From NCBI GenBank assembly GCA_017308135.1, contig JAFKFM010000007.1, forward strand, positions 142,001-206,000: a stretch of DNA of 64,000 nucleotides. Direction: 5' to 3'. Below, one piece after another: positions 28,234 to 36,793 of this stretch. The number at the start of each line of letters is the position of its first letter. The stretch's first letter is position 1. The DNA comes from Alphaproteobacteria bacterium. Lineage in GTDB: Bacteria; Pseudomonadota; Alphaproteobacteria; CACIAM-22H2. The notes beneath the pieces are model-generated. The model saw only the letters and a list, made by a program, of their open reading frames with translations, had not been told where the DNA came from and did not search any database. A program made the position numbers and the translations under genes.

Positions 28234-28524
28234 TCAGAGCGGCTTTTGCGCCGGTTGCGCCGTCGCCGCGGCCGCGACCACCGGGGCGATCGCCGGCAGC
28301 GTGCCGGTCAGCGCCTGCAACACATAGACGCGCAACGCGCTGGACAGGTTCCCCGCCTGATCGCGCGCCGCGCGCATCTTGTCGATCTCGGTCACGAGAT
28401 CGTTGATCGATGCGTTGCGCTTGCGCGCGATGTCTTTGAGCGCGGTCCAAAATTCCGGCTCCAACGAAATGCTCGTCCGGTGCCCTGCGATAACCACCGA
28501 GCGTTTGCGAATCGATCCGGCCAT
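28234..28524 (-). CDS. Ribbon-helix-helix domain protein (RHH_4 type)
   Basis: A 96-residue protein. Residues about 8-70 match the RHH_4 pattern of small alphaproteobacterial DNA-binding-like proteins: KRSVVIAGHRTSISLEPEFW, then LKDIARKRNASINDLVTEID. The strand RTSISL would form the DNA-contacting ribbon in a dimer. The C-terminal 30 residues are Ala/Pro-rich and probably flexible. It sits between fumarase C upstream and the Sel1 gene downstream, all on the minus strand with gaps of only a few bases. A regulatory role is likely from the fold, but no operator can be assigned. Confidence 0.75.
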   Translation of the reverse strand: MAGSIRKRSVVIAGHRTSISLEPEFWTALKDIARKRNASINDLVTEIDKMRAARDQAGNLSSALRVYVLQALTGTLPAIAPVVAAAATAQPAQKPL

Positions 28525-28527
28525 TTT

Positions 28528-29949
28528 CTACTCCCCCGATTGTTTTTTGTCCCGCGGGCTCAGCATGTCGATCGGCTGAACCCAGCGGTCGAAATCCGCT
28601 TCAGTGACAAGACCCAGACCGACGGCGGCTTCCTTGAGCGTCAGGTTATGGGCATGGGCGTGTTTGGCGATTTTTGCGGCGTTGTCGTAGCCGATATGCG
28701 GGTTGAGCGCCGTCACCAGCATCAGCGAGCGCTCGAGATGGTGGGCGACCGTCGCCGGGATCGGCGCCATGCCCGCGATGCAGTTCTCGGCGAAGGACAG
28801 GGCGGCGTCGCCCAGCAATCGGATCGATTGCAGCACGTTATAGGCGATCACCGGCTTGAAGACGTTGAGCTGCAAATGGCCGCTCGCGCCCGAAATCGTG
28901 ACGGCGACGTGATTGCCCATCACTTGGGCGCAGACCATCGTCAGCGCTTCGGCCTGGGTCGGATTGACCTTGCCGGGCATGATCGAGGAGCCGGGCTCGT
29001 TCTCCGGCAAGGCGAGTTCGCCCAGGCCCGAGCGCGGGCCCGAGGCGAGCAGGCGCACGTCGTTGGCGATCTTGAACAGGCCCGCGGCCAGCGTGTTGAG
29101 GGTCCCCGAGCATTCGACCATCGCGTCGTGGGCGGCGATCGCCTCGAACTTATCCTCGGCGGGCATGAAGGGAAGGTTGGTCAGCCGGGCCAGTTCCTGC
29201 GCGAAACGCGCGGGAAATTGCTTATGCGCGTTCAGCCCCGTGCCAACGGCGGTCCCGCCTTGGGCGACGCGATAGAGGCGCGGCATCGTCTGCTCGACGC
29301 GCGTCATGCCCAGTTCGACCTGGCGGGCCCAGGCGCCGATTTCCTGGCCCATCGTCATGGGCACGGCGTCCTGCAAATGCGTGCGGCCGATCTTGATCAG
29401 CCCCGCCGTTTCGGTCGCCTTGGCGAGCAGCACTTCGTGCAGGCGCTGAAGGGCGGGCAGCAGGTGATCGTGAATTTCCGCAACGACCGCAATGTGCATC
29501 GCGGTGGGGAAGGAGTCGTTCGACGATTGCCCGCGATTGACGTGATCGTTGGGGTGCACCGGCTTCTTCTCGCCGAGCTTATGGCCGAGCAATTCGTTCG
29601 CGCGATTCGCCACGACCTCGTTGGCGTTCATATTGGTCTGGGTGCCCGACCCGGTCTGCCAGACGACCAGCGGGAAATGATCGGACAGCACGCCGGCGAT
29701 CACTTCGTCGCAGGCCTTCAGCAGCATCGGCCCCAGCTCGGCCGGTAACTCGCCCAAAGCGAGATTAGCCAGGGCCGCCGCTTTTTTCTGGGCGCCGAAA
29801 GCGCGGATCAGCGGTTCGGGGATGCGCTCGTCGCCGATTCGGAATAGCTCGACGCTGCGCTGCGTCTGCGCGCCCCAATACCGGTCGGCGGCCACCTCGA
29901 TGGGCCCGAAACTGTCGCGTTCGATCCGCGTCGCGGCTCGGTCCGCCAT
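28528..29949 (-). CDS. fumC: Fumarate hydratase class II
   Basis: A 473-residue iron-independent fumarase of the citric acid cycle, interconverting fumarate and malate. The fumarase/aspartase signature is visible as [16 protein letters not shown] (about residues 318-333). [18 protein letters not shown] and [15 protein letters not shown] give the other two conserved regions. The length is normal. The ATG at 29949 is preceded by GGGGGAG; an in-frame TTG 21 bases further upstream is less likely. A second, unrelated class I fumarase is encoded at 37945-39561, so the organism carries both the stable and the iron-sulfur forms. Confidence 0.93.
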   Translation of the reverse strand: MADRAATRIERDSFGPIEVAADRYWGAQTQRSVELFRIGDERIPEPLIRAFGAQKKAAALANLALGELPAELGPMLLKACDEVIAGVLSDHFPLVVWQTGSGTQTNMNANEVVANRANELLGHKLGEKKPVHPNDHVNRGQSSNDSFPTAMHIAVVAEIHDHLLPALQRLHEVLLAKATETAGLIKIGRTHLQDAVPMTMGQEIGAWARQVELGMTRVEQTMPRLYRVAQGGTAVGTGLNAHKQFPARFAQELARLTNLPFMPAEDKFEAIAAHDAMVECSGTLNTLAAGLFKIANDVRLLASGPRSGLGELALPENEPGSSIMPGKVNPTQAEALTMVCAQVMGNHVAVTISGASGHLQLNVFKPVIAYNVLQSIRLLGDAALSFAENCIAGMAPIPATVAHHLERSLMLVTALNPHIGYDNAAKIAKHAHAHNLTLKEAAVGLGLVTEADFDRWVQPIDMLSPRDKKQSGE

Positions 29950-30202
29950 GACGGTCTCGATCTCCCCCAAAGCCGGTTCGTGCCGGGCGGTCAGATTGAT
30001 ATGTCAGTTAACCGCCCGCGATTTAGGCACGCGCAGAGTGGGTTATTCAATAGGTATTCGTATGACAATAAGGCATAGCGACCCCGCCGTGCGCCGAATC
30101 CCGCCTATCGCACCCGGGTAGGTGCGGCGGGGCTTGTCACGGGGCCCCGCCAAACGTATGAGATAACCTAAGTTTTACTGCCGACCTCCGTGATTCGGAA
30201 CG

Positions 30203-30712
30203 ATGCCCGAAAAGATCGATTTCAGCAAAATCCGGTTTTTGATCTGCGACCCCAACGCGCTGTCGCTGACGATGCTGGGCGATATCCTGTCCATGCTGGG
30301 GGCGAATTACGTCCGCCGCGTGAACGATTTCGAGAAGGCGATGGGTGTCCTCAAAGAGGGCAATATCGACATCGTCATCACCGAATACGACCTGCCGGTC
30401 GAGGGCGGGAACAAGCTGTGCGACTATATCCGCAACGATCCCGCCTCGCGCGACCGGTTGATGCCCGTCATCATGCTGACCGCGCGGTCGGAGGAGCAGT
30501 ACGTGATCGAGGCGCGCGACCACGGGGTGAACGAGTTCGTCGCGAAACCCTATACGGTCGACTCGCTCTATAAGCGTTTGTCGTCGGTCATCGCCTATCC
30601 GCGGCCGTTCATCTCGGCGCCCGGCTATTTCGGGCCCGACCGGCGGCGCAAGCAGATGCCTTTCAACGGCAAAGAACGGCGCGGGGTCGATCCCAACGCC
30701 AAGCCGAGCTAA
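30203..30712 (+). CDS. Receiver-domain protein with Glu at the phospho-acceptor position
   Basis: A 169-residue single receiver domain with a C-terminal tail and no output domain. The CheY fold is clear: FLICDPNAL, IVITEYDLPVEGG, IMLTARSEEQ with T93, and FVAKPY with K115. The residue that should be the phosphorylated Asp (D-x-x-M/L-P) is E61, and one of the two acidic pocket residues is C15 rather than Asp/Glu. It may be locked in an active-like state. The tail has GPDRRRKQ and GKERRG, basic motifs that I believe recur in such alphaproteobacterial receivers. The next gene, 30 bases downstream, encodes a HPt-like partner. Confidence 0.85.
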   Translation: MPEKIDFSKIRFLICDPNALSLTMLGDILSMLGANYVRRVNDFEKAMGVLKEGNIDIVITEYDLPVEGGNKLCDYIRNDPASRDRLMPVIMLTARSEEQYVIEARDHGVNEFVAKPYTVDSLYKRLSSVIAYPRPFISAPGYFGPDRRRKQMPFNGKERRGVDPNAKPS

Positions 30713-30742
30713 GCTCGGCCGGTCCTCGCGGAGAATCCGAAC

Positions 30743-31234
30743 GTGGCCAAACCCAAAGTCCAGATCATTCAGCCGTCGCTGGATCTGCGCAAACGCGCGG
30801 TCAATTTCAAGACCGGCTTCGGCGTCATCCTCACGCCCGAGGAGACGGTGAAGCTGCAGACGGTGGTCGAGAAATCCTCCGACGGCTTCGTGCGGCAGAT
30901 CGCCGCGAAGCTGAAGCAGCTGCGCGAGGCGCTGGCCGCCCTCGACGACGGCGTGGCGCCCAATCCGGGATTGATCGAGCGCGTCGCGTCGGACGCGCTG
31001 GAGATCAAGGGACTCGGCGGCACGTTCAAGTTTCCGCTGCTCACGCAGATCGCCAAGTCGCTGCACGACTACGCCGCGCAGATCAAAGACGCGAATGTGT
31101 GGCACGGCGTGATCTTCGCCCATCACATCGACGCGCTTTACGTCGTGCTCGCCCAGCGCATCACCGGACTGGGCGGCAAGGTCGAAGCGGAACTGCTCAA
31201 AGCGCTGCGCCAAGCGTCGACCAAGTACAAGTAA
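30743..31234 (+). CDS. Hypothetical protein resembling a HPt domain without its His
   Basis: A 163-residue protein I cannot assign firmly. Residues about 75-120 look like the central helices of a histidine phosphotransfer domain: ASDALEIKGLGGTFKF resembles H-x-x-K-G-x-x-x-x-x-G, with L86 where the phosphorylated His should be. The first 70 residues are charged and probably helical (LREALAALDD). Translation appears to start at GTG 30743 with GGAG nine bases upstream. It follows the receiver gene that also lacks its phospho-acceptor, so the two probably bind each other without phosphotransfer. That role is inference. Confidence 0.55.
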   Translation: MAKPKVQIIQPSLDLRKRAVNFKTGFGVILTPEETVKLQTVVEKSSDGFVRQIAAKLKQLREALAALDDGVAPNPGLIERVASDALEIKGLGGTFKFPLLTQIAKSLHDYAAQIKDANVWHGVIFAHHIDALYVVLAQRITGLGGKVEAELLKALRQASTKYK

Positions 31235-31312
31235 GCGCCCGCGCGGGCGATGCGCGCGCGCAACACGCCGTCGCCGACTTCGTGAAATTTTCCCCGCAGC
31301 CGCGATTTTCAC

Positions 31313-31829
31313 TTGCGCGCCCGCGCGTTTGTGTTATTTGCGCTTTTACGACGCACGCACGTGCCCCAGGCCCACGAGGCAGCGCTAAGAGGCAGGGCGG
31401 GAAGTTCGCGAAGAACCTCCACGTCTCTCGGTCCCAAGCGCTCGAGGTCAAGCAACGACAAGCGTCCTTTTCGGTACAAGCCGGTCGCCAGTGGGCCGGT
31501 GTCCTTAAGGGGTGTTGACGATGGTTGCGGCCAAGGACGGGGCTTCGCTCCCTCCGCTTACGCAAGGATAACCGCCGCAGGGCGGCGACGCGGGCTTTCC
31601 GGTCCGTTTCGTCCGCCCCGCCGGTGCCGCCGGGAAACGACCCTTCGGGGTCGAGGCGGGCCGGAAGCGGCAGGGTCTCTTGCGGAAGGCGGATGCGATC
31701 GGAGCATCGACTTCCCGACAAGCAGCAGAGTGGAACAGCCGCGACGGCCGATGCGCCCCCGGAGGGGAACGACGCATCGCCCGCGGGTAAGGCGCCCTAC
31801 CGGGCGCCCGTGGAGAGCGATACGCGTCG
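31313..31829 (+). ncRNA. Long structured 5' leader of the homospermidine synthase operon, speF-like candidate
   Basis: The 595 bases between 31235 and 31829 hold no full-size gene but many paired elements. A possible promoter is TTGCGC (31313-31318), 16 bases, TATTTG (31335-31340). AGCGCT (31381-31386) can pair with AGCGCT (31437-31442), with AGAG/CTCT inside. CCGCC-GCAG-GGCGG (31572-31585) follows a small ORF. CGACCC-TTCG-GGGTCG (31638-31653) has a stable tetraloop. GGCGCCC-TACC-GGGCGCC (31791-31808) ends just before the ribosome site GGAGAG. Long speF leader RNAs are known upstream of alphaproteobacterial ornithine decarboxylase genes, and this operon contains that enzyme. The identity with speF is inferred from context. 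Confidence 0.55.
31521..31571 (+). CDS. Possible 16-residue leader peptide in the polyamine operon leader
   Basis: A small ORF encodes MVAAKDGASLPPLTQG. Its ATG is eight bases after a good Shine-Dalgarno sequence (AAGGGG, 31507-31512), and its TAA abuts the hairpin at 31572-31585. The Pro-Pro pair near the end could slow ribosomes. Its position in the middle of the structured leader suggests a role in translation-coupled control of the operon, by analogy with the SpeFL peptide of enterobacteria. The sequences are not similar. Whether it is translated is unknown. Confidence 0.35.
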   Translation: MVAAKDGASLPPLTQG

Positions 31830-33248
31830 ATGACCGAGTACAAGAAGCATGTGACGTTCGGCGGCCGTTTGGTGATGGTGGGCTTCGGCTCCATCGGCCA
31901 AGGCGTGCTGCCGCTCATCTTGCGCCATGTTGAAATGCCCAAGGACCGCATCGTCATCGTGACGGCGGAGCCGCGCGGCATCGACGAAGCGGCGGAATAC
32001 GGGATCGAGTTCGTCCAGACCGCGCTGACCCGCGACAATTATCGCGCGGAACTGACCAAGCGCCTGGGCAAGGGCGACTTCCTGCTGAATCTGTCGGTCG
32101 ACGTCTCGTCGGTCGCCTTGATCGAACTCGCGCACGAGCTGGGCGCCTTCTACCTCGACACCTGCATCGAGCCCTGGGCCGGCGGCTATACCGACCCGTC
32201 GCTCACGCCCTCGCAGCGTTCGAACTACGCGCTGCGCGAATCGGCGCGCAAACTGCGCGGCAAATTCGCCGGCGGTCCGACCGCCGTGCTGACCCACGGC
32301 GCCAATCCGGGCCTGGTGTCGCATTTCGTCAAGGAAGCGCTGCTCAAGATCGCCGCCGACACCGGCCGCAAGGCCGCGATCCCGGCGAGCCGCGAGGGCT
32401 GGGCGGCGCTGGCGCGCGACCTGGGCGTCAAGACGATCCATGTCGCCGAGCGCGACACCCAAGTCGCCGCCGTGGCCAAGCAGCCGGGCGAATTCGTCAA
32501 CACCTGGTCGATCGACGGCTTCGTGGGCGAAGGCCAGCAGCCGGCCGAATTGGGCTGGGGCAGCCACGAAAAGCGCCTGCCCGAAGACGGCCGCCGCCAC
32601 GATTTCGGCTGTGACGCGGCGATCTATCTGATGCGCCCGGGTGCCGCGACGCGCGTGCGCACCTGGACGCCGAACGAAGGGCCGTTCCACGGCTTCCTGA
32701 TCACGCATAACGAGGCGATCTCGATCGCCGATTACTACACGGTCGCGCAGGCCGGGAAGCCCGTGTACCGGCCGACCGTCCACTACGCCTATCACCCGTG
32801 CGACGACGCCGTGTTGTCGATCCACGAGATCGCCGGCAAGAATTGGCGCCTGCAGCCTTCCAAGCGCTTGATGATGGAAGAAATCATCAAGGGCGTGGAC
32901 GAGCTGGGCGTGCTGCTGATGGGCCATGCCAAGGGTGCGCTTTGGTACGGCTCGCATCTATCGATCGACGAAGCGCGCAAACTGGCACCGCATAACAACG
33001 CGACGTCGCTTCAAGTCACGGCGGCCGTTCTGGCCGGCATGATCTGGGCGCTGGAGAACCCGAATTCGGGCGTGGTCGAAGCCGACGAAATCGATCACGT
33101 GCGCTGCATGGAGATTTGCCGCCCGTATCTGGGCGAAGTCTCCGGGACCTACACCGATTGGACGCCGCTACAGGACCGCGAAAAACTGTTCCCCGAACAG
33201 CTCGATCGCGAATGCCCGTGGCAATTCGAAAACTTCCGCGTCGCTTGA
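31830..33248 (+). CDS. hss: Homospermidine synthase
   Basis: A 472-residue NAD-dependent enzyme that makes homospermidine from putrescine, the main polyamine of many alphaproteobacteria. The Rossmann start is RLVMVGFGSIGQGVLPLILR. Other saccharopine-dehydrogenase-like features are NLSVDVSSVALIELAHELGA, DTCIEPWAGGYTD, LTHGANPGLVSHFVKEALL and HFG-type loops further on. The length matches the family. Translation starts at ATG 31830 with GGAGAG upstream. The gene is preceded by a long structured leader and followed after 34 bases by ornithine decarboxylase, which supplies putrescine, so the two-step pathway forms one operon. Confidence 0.93.
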   Translation: MTEYKKHVTFGGRLVMVGFGSIGQGVLPLILRHVEMPKDRIVIVTAEPRGIDEAAEYGIEFVQTALTRDNYRAELTKRLGKGDFLLNLSVDVSSVALIELAHELGAFYLDTCIEPWAGGYTDPSLTPSQRSNYALRESARKLRGKFAGGPTAVLTHGANPGLVSHFVKEALLKIAADTGRKAAIPASREGWAALARDLGVKTIHVAERDTQVAAVAKQPGEFVNTWSIDGFVGEGQQPAELGWGSHEKRLPEDGRRHDFGCDAAIYLMRPGAATRVRTWTPNEGPFHGFLITHNEAISIADYYTVAQAGKPVYRPTVHYAYHPCDDAVLSIHEIAGKNWRLQPSKRLMMEEIIKGVDELGVLLMGHAKGALWYGSHLSIDEARKLAPHNNATSLQVTAAVLAGMIWALENPNSGVVEADEIDHVRCMEICRPYLGEVSGTYTDWTPLQDREKLFPEQLDRECPWQFENFRVA

Positions 33249-33282
33249 CGCGTTTTCCTGGGAAAGAAAAGGGTACTGGGAA

Positions 33283-34413
33283 ATGACCACCAAGAAGATC
33301 CAGCGCTTCCTCGCCGAACGACGCGCGACGCCGTATCTGGTCGTCGATCTCGATCTGGTCGCGGATAACTACCGCAAGCTGAAGGAAGCCGTGCCGCAGG
33401 CGGGCATCTATTACGCCGTCAAGGCCAACCCGGCGCCGGAAATCCTGGCGCTGCTGGCCAAGCTCGGCTCGGCGTTCGACACCGCCTCGGTCAACGAGAT
33501 CGACATGGCCCTCAAGGCCGGTGTGGACGGCAAGCGCATCTCGTTCGGCAACACGATCAAGAAGCAGAGCGACATCGCCGCAGCGCATGCGCGCGGCGTG
33601 ACGCTGTTCGCCTTCGATTCGGAAGCCGAGCTCGACAAGATCGCCAAGGCCGCCCCGGGCGCCAAGGTGTTCTGCCGCATCCTGACCTCGGGCGAAGGTG
33701 CGGATTGGCCGCTGTCGCGCAAATTCGGCTGCGACGTCGAAATGGCGCGCGATCTTTTGATCGCCGCGGCCAAGCGCGGCGTCGTGCCGCACGGCGTGTC
33801 GTTCCATGTCGGCTCGCAGATGAAGAACGTCGACGCGTGGGATTCGGCCGTGGCGCAAGCCGCGTGGATCTTCCGCGAATGCGAAGCGGCGGGTGTGACG
33901 CTCAACATGCTCAACATGGGCGGCGGCTTCCCGACCAAGTATCGCAAGGACATCCCGGTGATGGGCTCCTACGGCGCGGCGATCCATGCGGCGTTGGCCA
34001 AGCATTTCGGCAACCGCATCCCGCCGGAAATCATCGTCGAGCCGGGCCGCCAGATGGTCGGCAATTCCGGCGTGATCGACACGGAAGTCGTGCTCGTCAG
34101 CCGCAAGTCGGCCAAGGATGCGCGCCGCTGGGTCTATCTCGACATCGGCAAGTTCGGCGGTCTCGCCGAAACGATGGACGAGGCGATCCAGTACCCGATC
34201 GTCTCGGCCAAGAAGGGCCCGAGTGCGCGCGTCGTCATCGCCGGCCCGACCTGCGATTCGGCCGACGTGATGTACGAGAAGGCGGATTACCGCCTGCCGC
34301 TCGACCTCGAAGCGGGCGACCGTTTGGAGATCCGTGCCACCGGCGCCTACACGACGACCTATGCGGCCGTCGCGTTCAACGGCTTCGAACCGATCAAGAC
34401 CTACTGCATCTGA
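33283..34413 (+). CDS. odc: Ornithine decarboxylase, PLP fold-type III
   Basis: A 376-residue pyridoxal-phosphate enzyme of the eukaryote-like (alanine racemase fold) group, producing putrescine from ornithine. YYAVKANPAPEIL carries the PLP-binding lysine (about residue 49). FDTASVNEID, SFGNTIKKQSDI, FHVGSQ (SFHVGSQM), NMGGGFPTKY and EPGRQMV are the usual conserved blocks. GPTCDSADVMYE, with the active-site Cys, lies in the C-terminal domain. Some relatives also act on lysine. It works with the upstream homospermidine synthase. Its last 20 bases overlap the convergent methyltransferase gene. Confidence 0.92.
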   Translation: MTTKKIQRFLAERRATPYLVVDLDLVADNYRKLKEAVPQAGIYYAVKANPAPEILALLAKLGSAFDTASVNEIDMALKAGVDGKRISFGNTIKKQSDIAAAHARGVTLFAFDSEAELDKIAKAAPGAKVFCRILTSGEGADWPLSRKFGCDVEMARDLLIAAAKRGVVPHGVSFHVGSQMKNVDAWDSAVAQAAWIFRECEAAGVTLNMLNMGGGFPTKYRKDIPVMGSYGAAIHAALAKHFGNRIPPEIIVEPGRQMVGNSGVIDTEVVLVSRKSAKDARRWVYLDIGKFGGLAETMDEAIQYPIVSAKKGPSARVVIAGPTCDSADVMYEKADYRLPLDLEAGDRLEIRATGAYTTTYAAVAFNGFEPIKTYCI

Positions 34414-35374
34414 ACGCTTTGTAGCCGCCGCGTTCGGCCAGACGCTCGACACGGGTGAACACCGTGTCGAGCGTTTTTTCGTAGGGCAGATGCGCGTTGG
34501 CGACGGCGTAGAACGCCCCGCCCGGCTTCAGCGCCTCGGCCGCCTTGGTCGCGAAGGCGGCGGCCAGCGCGCGGTTCTCGCCGCGCGCATCGTGGAAGGG
34601 CAGGTTGGAGACGACCGCGTCATAGCCCGCGCGCGGCAATCCCTTCGTCACGTCGTGCCAATGCGCGGTGACGCTTGGCAGATTGGCGCGCAAGCACGCG
34701 ACCGACACGGCGTCGGCCTCGTAAGCGTCGATCGTCGTGGCGGGATTGCGCGCCAGGATCGCGCGGGCCAGCGCCCCCCAGCCCGCGCCCAGATCGGCGA
34801 TGTGTCCGCCAAGCGGCGGCAACGTTTCCAGCAGCAACGTCGTGCCCGGATCGATCCGGTCCCAGGCGAACACGCCCGGGGCGCTTCGGGCGCCGATCGC
34901 GGGGACTTCGCGCGGCGCATCCAGATCGACGAAGCGCGCGAGATCGAGCTTCGCGGGGCGCGCCGCCACGACCAGCCGGCATTTGTGCTTGGAGGTGGAT
35001 TTGCCTTCCACACCCATCTCGGCCAGATCGTCGGCAAGCCTGGCGCCGCCCATCGCATTGAGCCCGCACACGGCCAGAATGCCGCCGGGTTTGAGGGCGC
35101 CGAGCGCGCGGGCGAGCGTGCCCAGATGGCGCTGCCGCTGGCGTTGCAGGCGCACGAAAGCGGCGTCGTAGGGGCCGGTCGCGGCGTCGACCAGTTTGGC
35201 GCCAGATTGGGTCAGCGCGTCGGCATCCGGCTTCCAGTCCTGGCGGCAATCGAGATGCGAACCCCACGCGGCGAGGGCCGGATGCGCGGCGGCGTTGGCG
35301 AACAACGCGCGCGCCTCGTCGCGCGGTTTGATCGCCGCCAGCAGCAAATCCAGATCGTCGCCGTTCTCGCGCAT
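34394..35374 (-). CDS. RsmC-like class I SAM-dependent methyltransferase
   Basis: A 326-residue protein with the two-domain RsmC/RlmG layout. The N-terminal half is a degenerate methyltransferase-like domain. The C-terminal half (about 190-326) is an active-looking MTS domain with SAM-binding DLGAGWGALARAILAR, acidic YEADAVSVACLRAN and catalytic-loop SNLPFHDARGENRALAAAF. RsmC methylates the N2 of G1207 in 16S rRNA; the standard loop is NPPFH, here NLPFH. Other rRNA guanine targets are possible. It is convergent with ornithine decarboxylase and divergent from the hypothetical gene at 35411. Confidence 0.83.
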   Translation of the reverse strand: MRENGDDLDLLLAAIKPRDEARALFANAAAHPALAAWGSHLDCRQDWKPDADALTQSGAKLVDAATGPYDAAFVRLQRQRQRHLGTLARALGALKPGGILAVCGLNAMGGARLADDLAEMGVEGKSTSKHKCRLVVAARPAKLDLARFVDLDAPREVPAIGARSAPGVFAWDRIDPGTTLLLETLPPLGGHIADLGAGWGALARAILARNPATTIDAYEADAVSVACLRANLPSVTAHWHDVTKGLPRAGYDAVVSNLPFHDARGENRALAAAFATKAAEALKPGGAFYAVANAHLPYEKTLDTVFTRVERLAERGGYKAFRCSRS

Positions 35375-35410
35375 TGTCCCGTGTCCGGTTTCCCGTCACA
35401 TTACTCGAAC

Positions 35411-36001
35411 ATGGCCACGATCCAACAATTCGGCGTCGACGTCGTGCCGGTCGAAGACCGGCTTTTGCTGAAAATGAACGCGGCCGGCGAAGCGACGATG
35501 CGCTTCTGGCTGACGCGGCGGTTTCTGGCGCTGTTCTGGAAGGGGCTGACGGAGGAGCTGCGCAAGACGGTGGCGGAGGCGAAATCGCCCGCCGCGCGCG
35601 ACTTCCTGCTCGATATGGCCGAAACGCGCCTGACCGCGAAGGCCGATTTCGCGACCGCGTTCGAGGATCGCGCCGCGGTGCGCCCGCCGCGCCAGTCGGC
35701 GCCAACCGAGGCCGCACCGGCCGCGCCGCCACCGCCGGCCGCACAAGCCGCCAATGCCTTGCCGCCGCCGCGCTTGCTGTGGGGCTTCAACATCAAGCGC
35801 CAGCCGGATGCGCGCACGGCGATCGTGCTGATCGCGACGGACAATGCGCGCATCGATATCGCCTTGGCCGATGACGGGCTGTTCGGCTTGATGCGCATCT
35901 TGCGCGACGCGGCCGCGAAGGCCGAATGGGAATTGCCGCTCGCCTGGGGGGCTGGCCTGCCCGGGGCCGTTTCGCCCGGCGAGACGCGCTCGATCAACTA
36001 G
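35411..36001 (+). CDS. Hypothetical protein with Ala/Pro-rich middle
   Basis: A 196-residue protein I do not recognise. Residues 1-85 are mixed and probably folded (VEDRLLLKMNAAGEATMRFW; RRFLALFWKGLTEEL). Residues about 97-120 are a disordered Ala/Pro linker. Residues 122-196 form a second conserved-looking block (PRLLWGFNIKRQPDARTAIV; DDGLFGLMRILRDAAAKAEW). The codon pattern matches the neighbours, which supports a real gene. The ATG at 35411 was chosen because everything upstream in frame lies over the opposite-strand methyltransferase gene. It is convergent with queC with a seven-base gap. Confidence 0.65.
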   Translation: MATIQQFGVDVVPVEDRLLLKMNAAGEATMRFWLTRRFLALFWKGLTEELRKTVAEAKSPAARDFLLDMAETRLTAKADFATAFEDRAAVRPPRQSAPTEAAPAAPPPPAAQAANALPPPRLLWGFNIKRQPDARTAIVLIATDNARIDIALADDGLFGLMRILRDAAAKAEWELPLAWGAGLPGAVSPGETRSIN

Positions 36002-36008
36002 CCGCCGT

Positions 36009-36707
36009 TTATTTCGTTGCGCGCCATTTCTTCCAGCCCGCCGCGCGCAATTCGCAAGCCGGGCACACGCCGCAGCCATAGCCCCAATCGTGGCGTTTGG
36101 TCCGGTCGCCCGCATAGCAGGAATGGGTGTGTTCGACGGCCAGATCGACCAGTTTGTCGCCGCCCAGTTCGCGGGTCATTTCCCAGGTCGCGGCCTTGTC
36201 GATCCACATCAACGGCGTTTCGATCACGAGACGCTTGTCGAAGCCGAGCGATAACGTGACTTGCAGCGCCTTCATCGTGTCGTCGCGGCAATCGGGATAG
36301 CCCGAGTAATCGGTCTCGCACATGCCGCCGACCAGGCGCTTCAAGCCGCGCCGATAGGCGATCGCCGCCGCGAAGGTGAAGAACAGCAGATTGCGCCCCG
36401 GCACGAAGCTGTTGGGCAGGCCGTCGCGCGCATATTCGAACGCCGTTTCGCGCGTCAGCGACGTCTGCGAGATCGCGCCCAGCGCCGCCAGATCGACCAT
36501 ATGGTCCTCGCCCAATTTGGCGTCCCATTCGGGAAACGCGGCGCGGATCGCGGACAGCACGTCGCGCCGGCAATCGAGTTCCACGCGGTGGCGTTGGCCA
36601 TAGTCGAATCCAACGGTTTCGACGCGGGCATAACGGCGTAGCGCCCAGGCCAGGCAGGCGGTGGAGTCCTGCCCGCCGGAAAACAGAACAAGGGCGGAGT
36701 CAGACAT
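36009..36707 (-). CDS. queC: 7-cyano-7-deazaguanine synthase
   Basis: A 232-residue ATP-dependent enzyme that converts carboxy-deazaguanine to preQ0 for queuosine in tRNA. The PP-loop [14 protein letters not shown] (residues 10-23) binds [23 protein letters not shown] and [15 protein letters not shown] are family blocks. The zinc site is the cysteines of SCYAG and [12 protein letters not shown] at the C-terminus. No queD, queE or transporter gene is adjacent. I found no preQ1 riboswitch in the 86 bases upstream. The length and all motifs are normal. Confidence 0.94.
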   Translation of the reverse strand: MSDSALVLFSGGQDSTACLAWALRRYARVETVGFDYGQRHRVELDCRRDVLSAIRAAFPEWDAKLGEDHMVDLAALGAISQTSLTRETAFEYARDGLPNSFVPGRNLLFFTFAAAIAYRRGLKRLVGGMCETDYSGYPDCRDDTMKALQVTLSLGFDKRLVIETPLMWIDKAATWEMTRELGGDKLVDLAVEHTHSCYAGDRTKRHDWGYGCGVCPACELRAAGWKKWRATK

Positions 36708-36793
36708 ATGTAATCCTTCGTGAACGAGGCCAATCGTAACCTTTTCTTAAGCTACGGGGAGAAACCATTACGTCCCTTTCGCGGAGACGATTC

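Noticed and set aside
36708-36793. preQ1 riboswitch upstream of queC
   Set aside because: No C-rich/A-rich pseudoknot pattern is visible in the 86-base gap on the queC strand.
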